DNA from: Listeria welshimeri serovar 6b str. SLCC5334
Lineage (GTDB): Bacteria > Bacillota > Bacilli > Lactobacillales > Listeriaceae
DNA: 64,000 nt
Assembly: GCF_000060285.1 (NCBI RefSeq)
Contig: NC_008555.1
Location: 868,001 to 932,000, forward strand
Direction: 5' to 3'
Shown: positions 15,680-25,344 of the stretch, one piece after another
How the letters are laid out: each line of letters starts with the position of its first letter
How positions within the stretch are numbered: the first letter of the stretch is position 1
The notes under the pieces: generated by a model
What the model saw: only the letters and a program-made list of their open reading frames with translations
Databases searched by the model: none
Told to the model about the DNA's origin: nothing
Program-made: the position numbers and the translations under genes

Positions 15680-16675
15680 GTTTTCTCCGACAGAATCTCG
15701 GGCAATTAAATTAGTTGCTAACGCCAAGTGGACAAAACTATCTTCTGGTTTTCTTAAACGATTATACATAAGTTCAATTGCTTTTTCACCCATAAAACCA
15801 AGATTTGTACACATTGTTGTAAGTTGTGGATTGCTCAGAACAGTAAATTCGGTATTATCAAAACAAATAATCGATAAGTCTTTCGGAATATTATATCCTT
15901 TTGACTGCAAATAAGTATTTAAAATAAATCCAAGCCCAGAATTGACACAAAACCAAGCTGTTGGAAGTTCATCTAGTTCGTCAAGTGTTCGATATAACGT
16001 TGTCTGTTCCTCTTTAATTCGAGTAATGGCGTATTTTTCGTTATAAGGAATTTGATAATATTGCAATGCTTTTTTGTAGCCTTCCAGCCGTTCCTCATAA
16101 CTCGGGGAAAAACTGATATCCCCTAGAAAACCGATTTTTTGATGTTTATTTTGGACTAAAAATTCTACAGCCATAAATGCTCCATCTTTATTTTGACTAA
16201 TCACTGCATCCGCTTTTAGGTGCGGATCATGATGGTCAATAAGAACAACAGGTATACCAAGTTCTATTACTTTTTTGCTATAGCCTGTATTAATATGCGA
16301 AAGCAAGAAAATCCCCGTCCAGTTTTCATTCATAATTTGTTCTGGGAGTTGATTTGCTTCGGCCTCTTCATCGGTTACTGGAAAAATAATTAATTCCGCT
16401 TGATGCGCGATAAGACTCTGTTTCATATTATCAATAATTTCTCCAAAAAAACTTCTTTGTGATAAAGCAAAAGAGGTAGCTAAAAGTGCAAATTTCTCTT
16501 TGACAACTTCTCGAGCGATTTCTCTTTTATATTTATAACCTAATTCATCTGCCATTTTAAAAACAGCTAATTTGGTTTGTTCACTAACCCCGTTTTTATT
16601 GCCTAAAGCTTGTGAGACAGAATTTTTTGTTATATTCAGCCTGTCAGCAATGTCCTGCATCGTAACTTTCTTCAT
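15650..16675 (-). CDS. LacI family sugar-operon repressor
   Basis: 341 residues. N-terminal LacI helix-turn-helix MQDIADRLNITKNSVSQALG (residues 5-24), then a periplasmic-binding-like effector domain (IFLLSHINTGYSKKVIELGIPVVLID; FLGDISFSPSYEERLEGYKKAL). Start at 16675, with a GGGGGAAAC-type site. It is divergent from the oligosaccharide operon beginning at 16921, whose promoter region carries LacI-type palindromes, so repression of that operon, relieved by an imported sugar, is a strong inference. Confidence 0.93.
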   Translation of the reverse strand: MKKVTMQDIADRLNITKNSVSQALGNKNGVSEQTKLAVFKMADELGYKYKREIAREVVKEKFALLATSFALSQRSFFGEIIDNMKQSLIAHQAELIIFPVTDEEAEANQLPEQIMNENWTGIFLLSHINTGYSKKVIELGIPVVLIDHHDPHLKADAVISQNKDGAFMAVEFLVQNKHQKIGFLGDISFSPSYEERLEGYKKALQYYQIPYNEKYAITRIKEEQTTLYRTLDELDELPTAWFCVNSGLGFILNTYLQSKGYNIPKDLSIICFDNTEFTVLSNPQLTTMCTNLGFMGEKAIELMYNRLRKPEDSFVHLALATNLIARDSVGENKKTDSASES

Positions 16676-16834
16676 GTTTCCCCCTCCGTTTTCCTCTGTT
16701 TATTCTATTATAGAAGTTAATTCACAAAATAGCAAAAATTTCATAATTAAAAAGTAATGTTAAAAGTAATGTTGGAAAATATCTTTCCGAAACGTTATAA
16801 ACACCTAATATAAAAGAATTTATAAAAGTAATTA

Positions 16835-16863
16835 TTGACATTACAAAAAAGTAATGTGATAAT
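16835..16863 (+). promoter_or_regulatory. Promoter of the oligosaccharide operon with embedded operator
   Basis: Perfect TTGACA (16835-16840), 17-bp spacer, GATAAT (16858-16863). The spacer carries the inverted repeat ACATTAC-N6-GTAATGT (16838-16857), so a bound repressor would block RNA polymerase. Confidence 0.8.
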
Positions 16864-16867
16864 GTAA

Positions 16868-16887
16868 TTGTAATCAAGCGCTTACAA
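16868..16887. promoter_or_regulatory. LacI/CcpA-type operator
   Basis: TTGTAA, then AAGCGCTT (16876-16883), then ACAA: a near-palindrome centred on CG, the hallmark of LacI-family sites. It lies just downstream of the -10, over the expected transcription start. It could bind the adjacent LacI protein or CcpA. Confidence 0.65.
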
Positions 16888-16920
16888 TTACAAAAAAGTG
16901 GAATTAGGAGGATTATTGAT

Positions 16921-18243
16921 ATGAAGATTAGAAAAATTGCTATTGCAGCTCTTAGTGTTGCGGTTGCTGGATCATTACTAACTGCTTGTGGCGGTGGAAA
17001 TGGCAATAGCGGCGACGACAATGGTAAAACAAAAGTAACGTTTTGGGCAGCCCCAAATCCAACGCAAGTGAAATATTGGGATGAAATGGCAAAAGCCTAT
17101 GAAAAAGAAAATCCAGATGTGACTATTGAAGTTTCCCAAATGAAGGAAAGCCCTTCATCGGAAGCCACTATTCAATCGGCTATTGCTTCTAAAACAGCAC
17201 CAACAATATCTGAAAATATCAATCGTAGTTTCGCGGCTCAACTAGCAGACAGTAAAGCAATTGTCCCTTTGAATGATGTAAAAGGGCTTGATGATGTAGT
17301 AAAAGAACGTAATATGACGGAAACAATGGATTCTTGGAAATTCTCTGATGGAAAACAATATGTTTTACCAGTATATTCTAATCCGATTCTGTTTGCTTGG
17401 CGTTTAGATACGCTTAAAGAACTTGGCTATGATGCACCACCGAAGACATATAGTGAAGCTCTAGAAGTAGGTAAAAAATTAAAAGAAAAATACCCAGACA
17501 AAGTACTTTGGGCAAAAGGGGACTTATCTGATCCGACAGCTTGGATGCGCTGGTTTGATTTCTTCCCACTTTATGATGCAGCTTCTAAAGGAAATGCTTT
17601 TGTAGAAGATGGCAAATTAGTAGCAGATGATAAAGCCGGTACAGAACTATTAACGTTTATGTCTGAATTACAAAAAAATAAATTACTCCTTGCAAGTAAA
17701 GCTACTGATCCTTTTGAAACTGGAACAAGTATTATGGCCGATAATGGACCATGGACTTTCCCTAACTGGGATGAAAAATTCCCAGATCTTAAATACAATG
17801 AAAACTATGCAATAGCAGCACCATTAGTACCTGATACGATGAAAGATGAAAAAAATATTACTACATACGCAGATTCCAAAGGCGTGGTAATGTATGCACA
17901 AGCAACGGACAAAGAAAAAGAAGCAGCAATGGATTTCTTGAAATTTGTCTATAGTGATGATAAAAACGATTTGAAATTCTTAGAGACAACCAACTTAATT
18001 CCTGCTCGTGATGATGCAACTAAAAATGAAACATTCACTGCTTTCTTTAAAGAAAATCCAGAATTAGAAGTTTATGCAGCAAATGTACCAAATAGTATCC
18101 CAGCAATGGATGATGCCAAATACAATGACATTCAACAAATCATTGGGGAAGAAGCATGGAATCCGATTGTTCGCGGGGAGAAGAAACCTGCTAAAGCTTG
18201 GTCTGATATGAAGAAAGCGGAGGATGGGGTGCTTCAAAAATGA
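16921..18243 (+). CDS. Sugar ABC transporter solute-binding lipoprotein
   Basis: 440 residues. Lipoprotein signal with lipobox LTAC and lipidated C23, then a family 1 extracellular solute-binding fold (TKVTFWAAPNPTQVKYWDEMAKAYEKEN; SIMADNGPWTF). It captures an oligosaccharide outside the membrane and passes it to the two permeases that follow. The operon has no ATPase gene, so a shared MsmX-type ATPase encoded elsewhere is expected. ATG at 16921 after AGGAGG; stop overlaps the next start. Confidence 0.94.
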   Translation: MKIRKIAIAALSVAVAGSLLTACGGGNGNSGDDNGKTKVTFWAAPNPTQVKYWDEMAKAYEKENPDVTIEVSQMKESPSSEATIQSAIASKTAPTISENINRSFAAQLADSKAIVPLNDVKGLDDVVKERNMTETMDSWKFSDGKQYVLPVYSNPILFAWRLDTLKELGYDAPPKTYSEALEVGKKLKEKYPDKVLWAKGDLSDPTAWMRWFDFFPLYDAASKGNAFVEDGKLVADDKAGTELLTFMSELQKNKLLLASKATDPFETGTSIMADNGPWTFPNWDEKFPDLKYNENYAIAAPLVPDTMKDEKNITTYADSKGVVMYAQATDKEKEAAMDFLKFVYSDDKNDLKFLETTNLIPARDDATKNETFTAFFKENPELEVYAANVPNSIPAMDDAKYNDIQQIIGEEAWNPIVRGEKKPAKAWSDMKKAEDGVLQK

Positions 18244-19118
18244 AGCGGCGAAATAATAAATTGGGCTGGTCATTTACCAGCCCGTATCTCATATTCACAG
18301 CGATATTTTTCTTAGTACCGCTCGTTTGGTCCATTTGGTTATCTGTGACGGACTGGAACATGATGAGTCCAGAAATCAATTTTGTTGGTTTTGATAATTT
18401 TATTAAAGCATTTACAAGTCCAGCAGTTCAAGCCGCTTTTTTTGTTACCTATAAGTTTTTAATTGTGTTTGTTCCGATGGCGTTAATTATTTCCATGATT
18501 GTTGCGGTATTAGTTAACGGGCTTCCAAGGTTTAAGGGGTTATATTTAGTAGCTTTTTTCCTACCTTATTTATCTTCTGGGGTTGTAACTTCTTTAATTG
18601 TCCAAGGTTTACTTTCATATAATAGTGCCCTTAATGTGTTTTTACGAGGACATTTTGGTTGGGATATTGATTGGCTCGGGACACCAATGTCTGCACTCGT
18701 TATTATTTCACTTATGATTGCTTGGAAAATGTCTGGTTATTATGCACTTATTTTGATTTCCGGACTTTCGAGCATTAATCATGAAATTTATGAAGCTGCA
18801 GCAATGGATGGTTCTGGAAGATTTAGAACTTTTTGGAAAGTAACTGTGCCAATGATGTATCCTGCATTATTTACGGTTATAGTTTTAGCGGTAGGTGTTA
18901 GTTTTGGGATTTTTACCGAAGTATACCAATTAACTGGCGGTGGACCAAACTTCGCAACAAATACTTGGCAAATGGAAATTTTCAATCAAGCGTTTGTTAA
19001 CTTGAATTCTGGTTATGCTTCTGCAATTTCACTTATGGCCGCAACTGTAACGTTTGCATCGATTGGTGTCATTAAGAAAATGCTTGAGAAATGGGGTCAA
19101 AGAAATGGTTGGACATAA
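18240..19118 (+). CDS. Sugar ABC permease (MalF/UgpA type)
   Basis: 292 residues with six membrane segments and the permease loop EAAAMDGSGRFRTFWKVTVP (~180-199), the site that contacts the ATPase. ATGA overlap with the binding-protein gene and overlap of 14 bp with the next permease show translational coupling. It forms the channel heterodimer with the product at 19105. Confidence 0.94.
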   Translation: MKRRNNKLGWSFTSPYLIFTAIFFLVPLVWSIWLSVTDWNMMSPEINFVGFDNFIKAFTSPAVQAAFFVTYKFLIVFVPMALIISMIVAVLVNGLPRFKGLYLVAFFLPYLSSGVVTSLIVQGLLSYNSALNVFLRGHFGWDIDWLGTPMSALVIISLMIAWKMSGYYALILISGLSSINHEIYEAAAMDGSGRFRTFWKVTVPMMYPALFTVIVLAVGVSFGIFTEVYQLTGGGPNFATNTWQMEIFNQAFVNLNSGYASAISLMAATVTFASIGVIKKMLEKWGQRNGWT

Positions 19119-19938
19119 TAGTAAAGCGGGGAAAATTGTTCGCTATATACTGACAACATTACTCATGCTAGTTATGATTTATCCGTTTATTTATCTTGTC
19201 TTAAACTCATTTGCAGCTTGGGATCAAGTAGATAAAAAGCTTATTCCTACTGAATTTACAACTCGTTCATGGGATTGGCTGTTTGGTAATTCAGTAGTGG
19301 CTGCTCCAGCTCCGTGGATTCATGCATTTATTAATACGATTATTGTTTCTACGATTGCTACAGGATTAATGTTACTTTTTGGCCTAATGGTTGGATATGC
19401 ACTAGCAAAAGTAGATTTTAAAGGGAAGAAACTTGTTAATAATGCGATTTTATTCCAAATGTTCTTCCCAGCAATTATTTTGCTTATTCCACAATTTTTA
19501 ATGATTACAGATTTTGGTTTACTCGATACGTATGCTGGAATGATTATTCCAACAATGCTGAGTTTATGGGCAGTCTTTATGTATACAAACTTTTTCAAAG
19601 CGATTCCAGATACACTAATTGAAGCAGCCAAATTAGATGGGGCAAGCGATATGAAAATTTTATTTCGTGTTGTGCTACCAATGTCTAAATCTATTACGAC
19701 GGTTATTTTCTTGTTCCTATTCACAGACAGATGGACAAATTTACTTTGGGACATGCTTGTAACAAAAAGCGATGGAACGGTAACGTTAAATGTACTTATA
19801 TCGCAAATGTTTGGACCATATGCAACTTATCCAGGTCCTATGTATGCGGCTTCTGTATTATTAACGCTTCCGCTTATTATTTTATTCTTATTCTTCTCAA
19901 AGAAATTCCAAGAAGGAATGCAATTTACTTTGAAATAA
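19105..19938 (+). CDS. Sugar ABC permease (MalG/UgpE type)
   Basis: 277 residues from ATG at 19105, which has GGGG 8 bp upstream; the longer frame from 19054 lies deep in the previous gene and has no site. Six membrane segments and the EAA loop EAAKLDGASDMKILFRVVLP (~175-194). Partner of the preceding permease. Confidence 0.93.
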   Translation: MVGHNSKAGKIVRYILTTLLMLVMIYPFIYLVLNSFAAWDQVDKKLIPTEFTTRSWDWLFGNSVVAAPAPWIHAFINTIIVSTIATGLMLLFGLMVGYALAKVDFKGKKLVNNAILFQMFFPAIILLIPQFLMITDFGLLDTYAGMIIPTMLSLWAVFMYTNFFKAIPDTLIEAAKLDGASDMKILFRVVLPMSKSITTVIFLFLFTDRWTNLLWDMLVTKSDGTVTLNVLISQMFGPYATYPGPMYAASVLLTLPLIILFLFFSKKFQEGMQFTLK

Positions 19939-19953
19939 AAGGAGCGACTGAAC

Positions 19954-21486
19954 TTGGAGTTTTGGCGTGGTAGTGTTTTTTATGAAATTTATATGAAATC
20001 ATTTCAAGATAGTAATGGTGATGGTTTGGGTGACTTTGTAGGACTCACTAGTAGACTAGATTATCTGGCGGATTTAGGCGTGGATGGTATTTGGCTTACC
20101 CCATTTTATCCATCACCACAAGTGGATAATGGTTATGATGTGTCGGATTACTGCGAAATAAACCCGGATTACGGCAATATGACTGATTTCCGCGAGTTTA
20201 TGAAAGCAGCAGATGAGCGAGGTATCAAAGTTATTATTGATCTCGTGTTGAATCATTCTTCTACGGAGCATGTTTGGTTTAAGGAATCACGTAAGAATAA
20301 AACCAATTCTAAACGAGATTATTATATTTGGCGCGAAAAACCAAATAATTGGGAGTCGTTTTTCGGTGGTTCAGCATGGGAATTAGACGATCTTACTGGT
20401 GAATATTATTATCATAGCTTTGCAAAAGAACAAGCAGATTTAAACTGGTCCAATCAAGCTGTTCGAGCAGAAATTGAGCAGATTTTAGCATTTTGGTTGA
20501 ATGAAGGAGTGGCGGGATTCCGATTAGACGTCATCAATAATTTAACACTTGTACTCGAGTTTCCAGATAATCCTGTAGTAGACGGGGAGATGGAGCATGT
20601 TTATGACCGGAATCAGCAAGGGTTAGAACAGGCATTAGAAGATATTGCCTCGTTTTGTCGTAAAGAGCGAGAAGTATTTTTAGTAGGTGAAATTAGTTCT
20701 GACAAACTACCGGAAATTGCGAAATATAGTTCAGAGAAAATGCTGGATGTTACGTTTAATTTTAATTTTGGAAGTGTGGAACAAATTGACGCAAAATCCG
20801 TATTTACTTCATTGAATGAGATGGAAACAGCGCTAAATGAAGGACAATGGCCAACGTTGTTCTTTGGAAGTCATGATATGAGCAGATTTTTAACGCGACT
20901 TGCGGATGGAAATTTGTCGAAAACAAAGCTTTTAGCATTTTTAATGTTAACTGCTAAAGGAGTGCCATTTATTTATTACGGGGAAGAAGTAGGGCTGCCA
21001 GATTTGCCTTTTTCTTCAGTGAAAGAGATGCGCGACATTCAAGGAACAAACGCTTATTATCAAGCATTAAAAACAGGTTCAAATGAAGAAGATGCACTTA
21101 AAATTGCGATAGGAAAAACAAGAGATAAAGCACGCGGACCAATGGTTTTTCCAGATAAACGACCATTCACTTTAGATGAACCATGGATTAAAATGGCTAG
21201 TTTAAAAGAAGAGGAAGCACTTTCCATGTGGCAGTTTTATAAAACATTACTTGCTTTTCGAAAAGCACATGATTTTAAAGAAAAAGAATATGCTTTTTTA
21301 AGATTGGATGGTGAAATATTAAGTTATCAGCGTGGTGAATTCTTATTTTTACTTCATTTTGGAGAAGATAAGGTATTATATCCGCTTTCAGGTCAAAAGC
21401 AACTTGTTTTTGGGGAGGCTGATATGTTAGAAACTGGTATTAGATTGGGTGCTTACACAGGGATTGCGCTCAGAGTGGAGGATTAA
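19954..21486 (+). CDS. GH13 alpha-glucosidase/amylase family enzyme
   Basis: 510 residues. Conserved GH13 regions: DLVLNHS (~99), GFRLDVINN (nucleophile D), LVGEISS (acid/base E) and FGSHDMSRF, where S replaces the more usual N of NHD. N-terminal RGSVFYEIYMKSFQDSNGDGLGDF is like oligo-1,6-glucosidase and sucrose phosphorylase groups. It is cytosolic (no signal peptide). Substrate cannot be read from sequence. TTG start at 19954 with AAAGGAGCG 8 bp before. Confidence 0.88.
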   Translation: MEFWRGSVFYEIYMKSFQDSNGDGLGDFVGLTSRLDYLADLGVDGIWLTPFYPSPQVDNGYDVSDYCEINPDYGNMTDFREFMKAADERGIKVIIDLVLNHSSTEHVWFKESRKNKTNSKRDYYIWREKPNNWESFFGGSAWELDDLTGEYYYHSFAKEQADLNWSNQAVRAEIEQILAFWLNEGVAGFRLDVINNLTLVLEFPDNPVVDGEMEHVYDRNQQGLEQALEDIASFCRKEREVFLVGEISSDKLPEIAKYSSEKMLDVTFNFNFGSVEQIDAKSVFTSLNEMETALNEGQWPTLFFGSHDMSRFLTRLADGNLSKTKLLAFLMLTAKGVPFIYYGEEVGLPDLPFSSVKEMRDIQGTNAYYQALKTGSNEEDALKIAIGKTRDKARGPMVFPDKRPFTLDEPWIKMASLKEEEALSMWQFYKTLLAFRKAHDFKEKEYAFLRLDGEILSYQRGEFLFLLHFGEDKVLYPLSGQKQLVFGEADMLETGIRLGAYTGIALRVED

Positions 21487-21487
21487 A

Positions 21488-22402
21488 ATGAAATCAATAG
21501 AAACTTTATTGCAAACATTTCGCGAACATACGATAGCGAACGGGACACGTATTCAGTTAAATGGTGCTGGGGAAAAAGATGTATATAACATTACCGCACC
21601 TTTTACTTGGCTCGGCAAAGAATATATTGCAGGACGAGTGGAATCTCGAGATAGTGAACTTTCAGAAGTGCGATTTTTTGAGAATGTAACAATTGATACG
21701 TACCAATTAGTCGAGAATTCCACAGTGTTATCCCTCCAAGACCCGTTTGTAACCTTTGTGCAAGGGGAGCTTATTATTGGCGGTGTGGAGGTTTTTCCAA
21801 AAGAATCTGACCCGGCAAAATTAGATTGGAGAACCAATTTATATCGTGCGACCTCTCTTACTGACTTCGAACAAATACTTGTTGGTCCAATCGGAATGAA
21901 AGATTTACGCATCAAAGAGTTGCCGGATGGACGTATTCTAGTATTAACAAGGCCTCAAGGGGAAAAAGGAGGACGCGGGAAAATTGGTGCAATCGTCATC
22001 CATTCATTAGCCGATTTAACTTTAGAGAAAATAGAAACAGCACCTCTTCTGAAACGAAATTTTTCAGGGGATGAATGGGGTGGCGGAAACGAAATTCATT
22101 TGTTAGACGAAGGTAGAGTAGGAGTTCTCGGCCATATTGCTTGTTTTGATGAAGCTTCCGACCGTCATTATTACGCCTTTGCTTTTCAACTAAATGAAGA
22201 CTTTACGCAAATTGAGCAAGAAAAAATAATAGCTGAACGTGCGAATTTTGCTCCAAGTGAACCGAAAAGACCAGATTTAGCAGATGTTGTCTTTAGCGGC
22301 GGTTTAATCAGAAATTCAGACGGAACGGCTACGCTTTATGCAGGGATTGGCGATTCAGATGCACAAAAAATAACTATTTTAGATCCATTTAAAAATAACT
22401 AA
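21488..22402 (+). CDS. DUF1861 family protein (GH130-like fold likely)
   Basis: 304 residues from ATG at 21488, just after the preceding stop; GGAGGATTAAA overlaps that stop. No signal peptide. Repeated aromatic/acidic blade motifs (EYIAGRVESRDSE, DPFVTFVQGELIIGG, GVLGHIACFDEASDRHYYAF) suggest a five-bladed propeller as in GH130 neighbours. DUF1861 has no proven role known to me; position between GH13 and GH130 enzymes suggests a glycosidase or sugar-binding function. Confidence 0.8.
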   Translation: MKSIETLLQTFREHTIANGTRIQLNGAGEKDVYNITAPFTWLGKEYIAGRVESRDSELSEVRFFENVTIDTYQLVENSTVLSLQDPFVTFVQGELIIGGVEVFPKESDPAKLDWRTNLYRATSLTDFEQILVGPIGMKDLRIKELPDGRILVLTRPQGEKGGRGKIGAIVIHSLADLTLEKIETAPLLKRNFSGDEWGGGNEIHLLDEGRVGVLGHIACFDEASDRHYYAFAFQLNEDFTQIEQEKIIAERANFAPSEPKRPDLADVVFSGGLIRNSDGTATLYAGIGDSDAQKITILDPFKNN

Positions 22403-22423
22403 TAGTAGGAGTTTTGACTAAAA

Positions 22424-23491
22424 ATGAACATTTATCGTTATGAAGAAAATCCATTAATTACACCGCTTGACGTAAAACCAATACATGAAGGATTTGAAGT
22501 GATTGGTGCGTTTAACGGAGGTGTTGCTGAGTATAATGGAGAAGTACTTTTACTTCTTCGTGTGGCAGAAAAACCTATAAGTGAGGATCCAGAAGTGGTA
22601 CTTGCTCCAGTTTATAATGCAGAAAGTAAAGTATTAGAACTCAAACAATTTCGATTAGATGATGAAAATTATGATTTTGAAGATCCGCGAATGATTCGTA
22701 ATAAAGCAAAATTAGAAGGGTTTTCGTATTTGACTTCCCTTTCTTATATTCGAATTGCACGTAGTAAAGATGGGCGCCATTTTACTTTAGATGAAAAACC
22801 ATTTTTATATCCGTTTAATGAATATCAAACATTTGGGATTGAAGATGCTCGTGTAACGCAAATTGGTGATACATATCATGTGAATTTCAGTGCGGTTTCT
22901 GAGTTTGGTGTAGCAGACGCGTTAGTCACAACAAAAGACTTTGAAAAATTGGAGTATCAAGGAAATATTTTTGCTCCTGAAAATAAAGATGTGCTTATTT
23001 TCCCAGAAAAAATCAATGGAAAATACTATGCACTTCATCGTCCGAGTTTGAAAAGTATTGGAAACTTAGATATTTGGATTGCCTCTTCACCAGATTTGCG
23101 CAGTTTTGGAGATCATCGTCATTTGCTAGGTATTCGTCCGGGTGAATATGATAATGGCCGAGTAGGCGGCGGTTGTGTACCAATTAAAACAGAAGAAGGC
23201 TGGCTGGTTTTATATCACGGAGCAACAGTAGAAAACCGTTACGTAATGGGTGCAGCTTTACTTGATTTAAACGACCCAACGATTGTGTTAAAAAGAACGA
23301 AAACCCCTATTTTAGAACCAGAGGCTGATTATGAAAAAAATGGCTTCTTTGGTGATGTGGTTTTTGCTTGTGGAGCAATTCAAGAAGGGGACACGTTGCA
23401 TATGTATTATGGCGTGGCAGATACTTCCATGGCGGGTTGTGATATGAAAATCAGCGAAATTTTACATCAGTTAGAAGTGGAAAATAAATGA
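22424..23491 (+). CDS. GH130 phosphorylase, probably beta-1,2-mannobiose phosphorylase
   Basis: 355 residues. GH130 landmarks: RYEENPLITP, FEVIGAFNGGVAEYNGEVLLLLR, GIEDARVT, YHGATVENRY and FGDVVFACGA. The family cleaves beta-mannosides with phosphate, releasing mannose 1-phosphate. From memory, the L. innocua enzyme Lin0857 from the equivalent locus is a characterised beta-1,2-mannobiose phosphorylase; the phosphohexomutase gene overlapping by ATGA supports a sugar-1-phosphate product. Assignment of exact substrate here is by homology of locus. Confidence 0.87.
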   Translation: MNIYRYEENPLITPLDVKPIHEGFEVIGAFNGGVAEYNGEVLLLLRVAEKPISEDPEVVLAPVYNAESKVLELKQFRLDDENYDFEDPRMIRNKAKLEGFSYLTSLSYIRIARSKDGRHFTLDEKPFLYPFNEYQTFGIEDARVTQIGDTYHVNFSAVSEFGVADALVTTKDFEKLEYQGNIFAPENKDVLIFPEKINGKYYALHRPSLKSIGNLDIWIASSPDLRSFGDHRHLLGIRPGEYDNGRVGGGCVPIKTEEGWLVLYHGATVENRYVMGAALLDLNDPTIVLKRTKTPILEPEADYEKNGFFGDVVFACGAIQEGDTLHMYYGVADTSMAGCDMKISEILHQLEVENK

Positions 23492-25161
23492 CTTGGCAAA
23501 ACAATCTAAAAGCATGGCAAAATGCTGATCTACCCAAAAAGTGGCAAAACGAATTAAATCAAGTAGCAAATGAAAGAGAGCGATTTGATGGTTATTTAAC
23601 GTTTGGAACAGGCGGAATGCGTGGTAAAATGGGTATTGGTTCGAAACGCATCAATCGTTACACCATTAGAAGAGTAGCAAGAGGGCTAGGGGAATATGTT
23701 GTTGCAAACGGAGGCAAAGAACAGGGCGTTGCAATTGCTTATGATTCTAGACATCAATCAAATGAGTTTGCCGCTGAAACAGCAAAAGTTTTGTCAGCAT
23801 TAGGAATTAAGGTTTATTTATCTGATGCGATTCGTCCAACTCCTGCTTTATCTTTTTGTGTTCGAGAAAAAGCAGCTTTTGCGGGTGTTGTAATTACGGC
23901 CAGCCATAATCCTTCTATTTATAATGGATTTAAAGTTTATGATAAAAATGGTTGCCAAATCACACTTGGAGTAGCAGAGGAAATTGCTGGCTATTTAGCG
24001 GAAATAACGGATATTTTTAGTATACCAGTGTGTGAATTGCCAAATCTCCATGTAACTTCCAGGAGTAAAGAAATGGACGATGCTTATTTAAATGCTTTGA
24101 CTAAAGTAGTGTCTCGTCCAGATTTACTAGCTGATTACGGGAATGAACTGGGGATTTGCTATACACCTCTCCATGGCGCTGGAAAAGAGCTTGTTATGCG
24201 AGGTCTTTTGAAAAATGGTTTTTCGAATATAACACTAATTTCAGAACAAAGTGAGCCAGATGGGGATTTTCCAACAGTGAGTTCACCTAATCCGGAAGAA
24301 GAAAACAGTTTTTCGTTAGCTAAAAAACAAGCGGAAAAAGTACAAGCTGATATTATTTTAGCGACCGATCCAGATGCGGACAGACTCGGAGTAGCTGTTT
24401 TAAATGACCAAAACGAGTATCAAATTTTAACAGGAAATCAGCTTGGAGCTTTACTTTTAGATTATATTTTAGCAGCAAAAGCGGATTTATCTAAAACAGA
24501 TACGATGATTAATACGATTGTAACAGGGGATTTAGGTGGTAAAATAGCGCAGCATTTTGGTATTAATCATATTCAAACTCTTACTGGATTCAAATTTATT
24601 GGTGAAAAAATAGCCGAGATGGAAAATACAGAAGCTCATTTTATTTTTGGATATGAAGAAAGTTATGGGTATTTGATTGCACCTTTTGTTCGTGATAAAG
24701 ATGCAGTTCAAGCGGCATTATTAACAGCTGAAATGGCTTTGTTTTATAAAAAAGAAGGAATAACCCTTTTAACAAAATTGAAAAAATTATATAAAGCATT
24801 TGGTTATCATAAAGAGCATCTCCACACAATAACACTTGAAGACAATAATGGTTTAGAAAAAATGAACCAAGTGTTAGATTCACTACGAAAAGAACCTGCT
24901 TTTTTAGCAGAAATAGTAGCTGTAGAAGACTTTTTTACGAGCGTGCGAACGAATCTTTTAACAAATGAAACAGTAAGCATTGAATTACCTAGAGAAAATG
25001 TATTGAAATTTTACTTGGCGGATGGATCTTGGTTTGCAATACGACCGTCGGGAACTGAACCAAAGTGTAAAATATATTTCCAAACCGTAGCTAAAACAGA
25101 AGAAAATGCAACAAAAGCAATGAATAATCTAAAAAAACAAGTATTAGTTAAATGGAAGTAA
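23488..25161 (+). CDS. Phosphomannomutase/phosphoglucomutase
   Basis: 557 residues, the size of Bacillus PgcA-type alpha-D-phosphohexomutases. Four signature loops are intact: phosphoserine loop VITASHNPS, metal loop DPDADRLG, sugar loop GYEESYGY and phosphate loop RPSGTEPK. It would convert mannose 1-phosphate from the GH130 enzyme into mannose 6-phosphate, entering glycolysis. Start overlaps the GH130 stop (ATGA). Terminator follows, ending the operon. Confidence 0.92.
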   Translation: MTWQNNLKAWQNADLPKKWQNELNQVANERERFDGYLTFGTGGMRGKMGIGSKRINRYTIRRVARGLGEYVVANGGKEQGVAIAYDSRHQSNEFAAETAKVLSALGIKVYLSDAIRPTPALSFCVREKAAFAGVVITASHNPSIYNGFKVYDKNGCQITLGVAEEIAGYLAEITDIFSIPVCELPNLHVTSRSKEMDDAYLNALTKVVSRPDLLADYGNELGICYTPLHGAGKELVMRGLLKNGFSNITLISEQSEPDGDFPTVSSPNPEEENSFSLAKKQAEKVQADIILATDPDADRLGVAVLNDQNEYQILTGNQLGALLLDYILAAKADLSKTDTMINTIVTGDLGGKIAQHFGINHIQTLTGFKFIGEKIAEMENTEAHFIFGYEESYGYLIAPFVRDKDAVQAALLTAEMALFYKKEGITLLTKLKKLYKAFGYHKEHLHTITLEDNNGLEKMNQVLDSLRKEPAFLAEIVAVEDFFTSVRTNLLTNETVSIELPRENVLKFYLADGSWFAIRPSGTEPKCKIYFQTVAKTEENATKAMNNLKKQVLVKWK

Positions 25162-25163
25162 TA

Positions 25164-25203
25164 AATAGCTGGAAATCATTTTGAATGGTTTTCAGCTATT
25201 TTT
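25164..25203 (+). terminator. Terminator of the oligosaccharide operon
   Basis: AATAGCTG (25164-25171) pairs with CAGCTATT (25193-25200), with a mostly paired interior, then T residues. Confidence 0.75.
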
Positions 25204-25308
25204 AAAAAATTCTAACCATAAAATAGCTAGAGACCCTTGATAAGCGTACATTTAGAAGGAAATAGCTTTTTTTATTCGATAATAACAAGGAAAGATAAGC
25301 TTTTGACA

Positions 25309-25337
25309 TTGAAAAGAAATAGTTAGTGTGTTATGAT
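25309..25337 (+). promoter_or_regulatory. cshA promoter
   Basis: TTGAAA (25309-25314), 17 bp, TATGAT (25332-25337). A second, extended -10 (TGC-TATAAT, 25412-25420) lies inside the leader and could give a shorter transcript. Confidence 0.6.
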
Positions 25338-25344
25338 GATAGAT

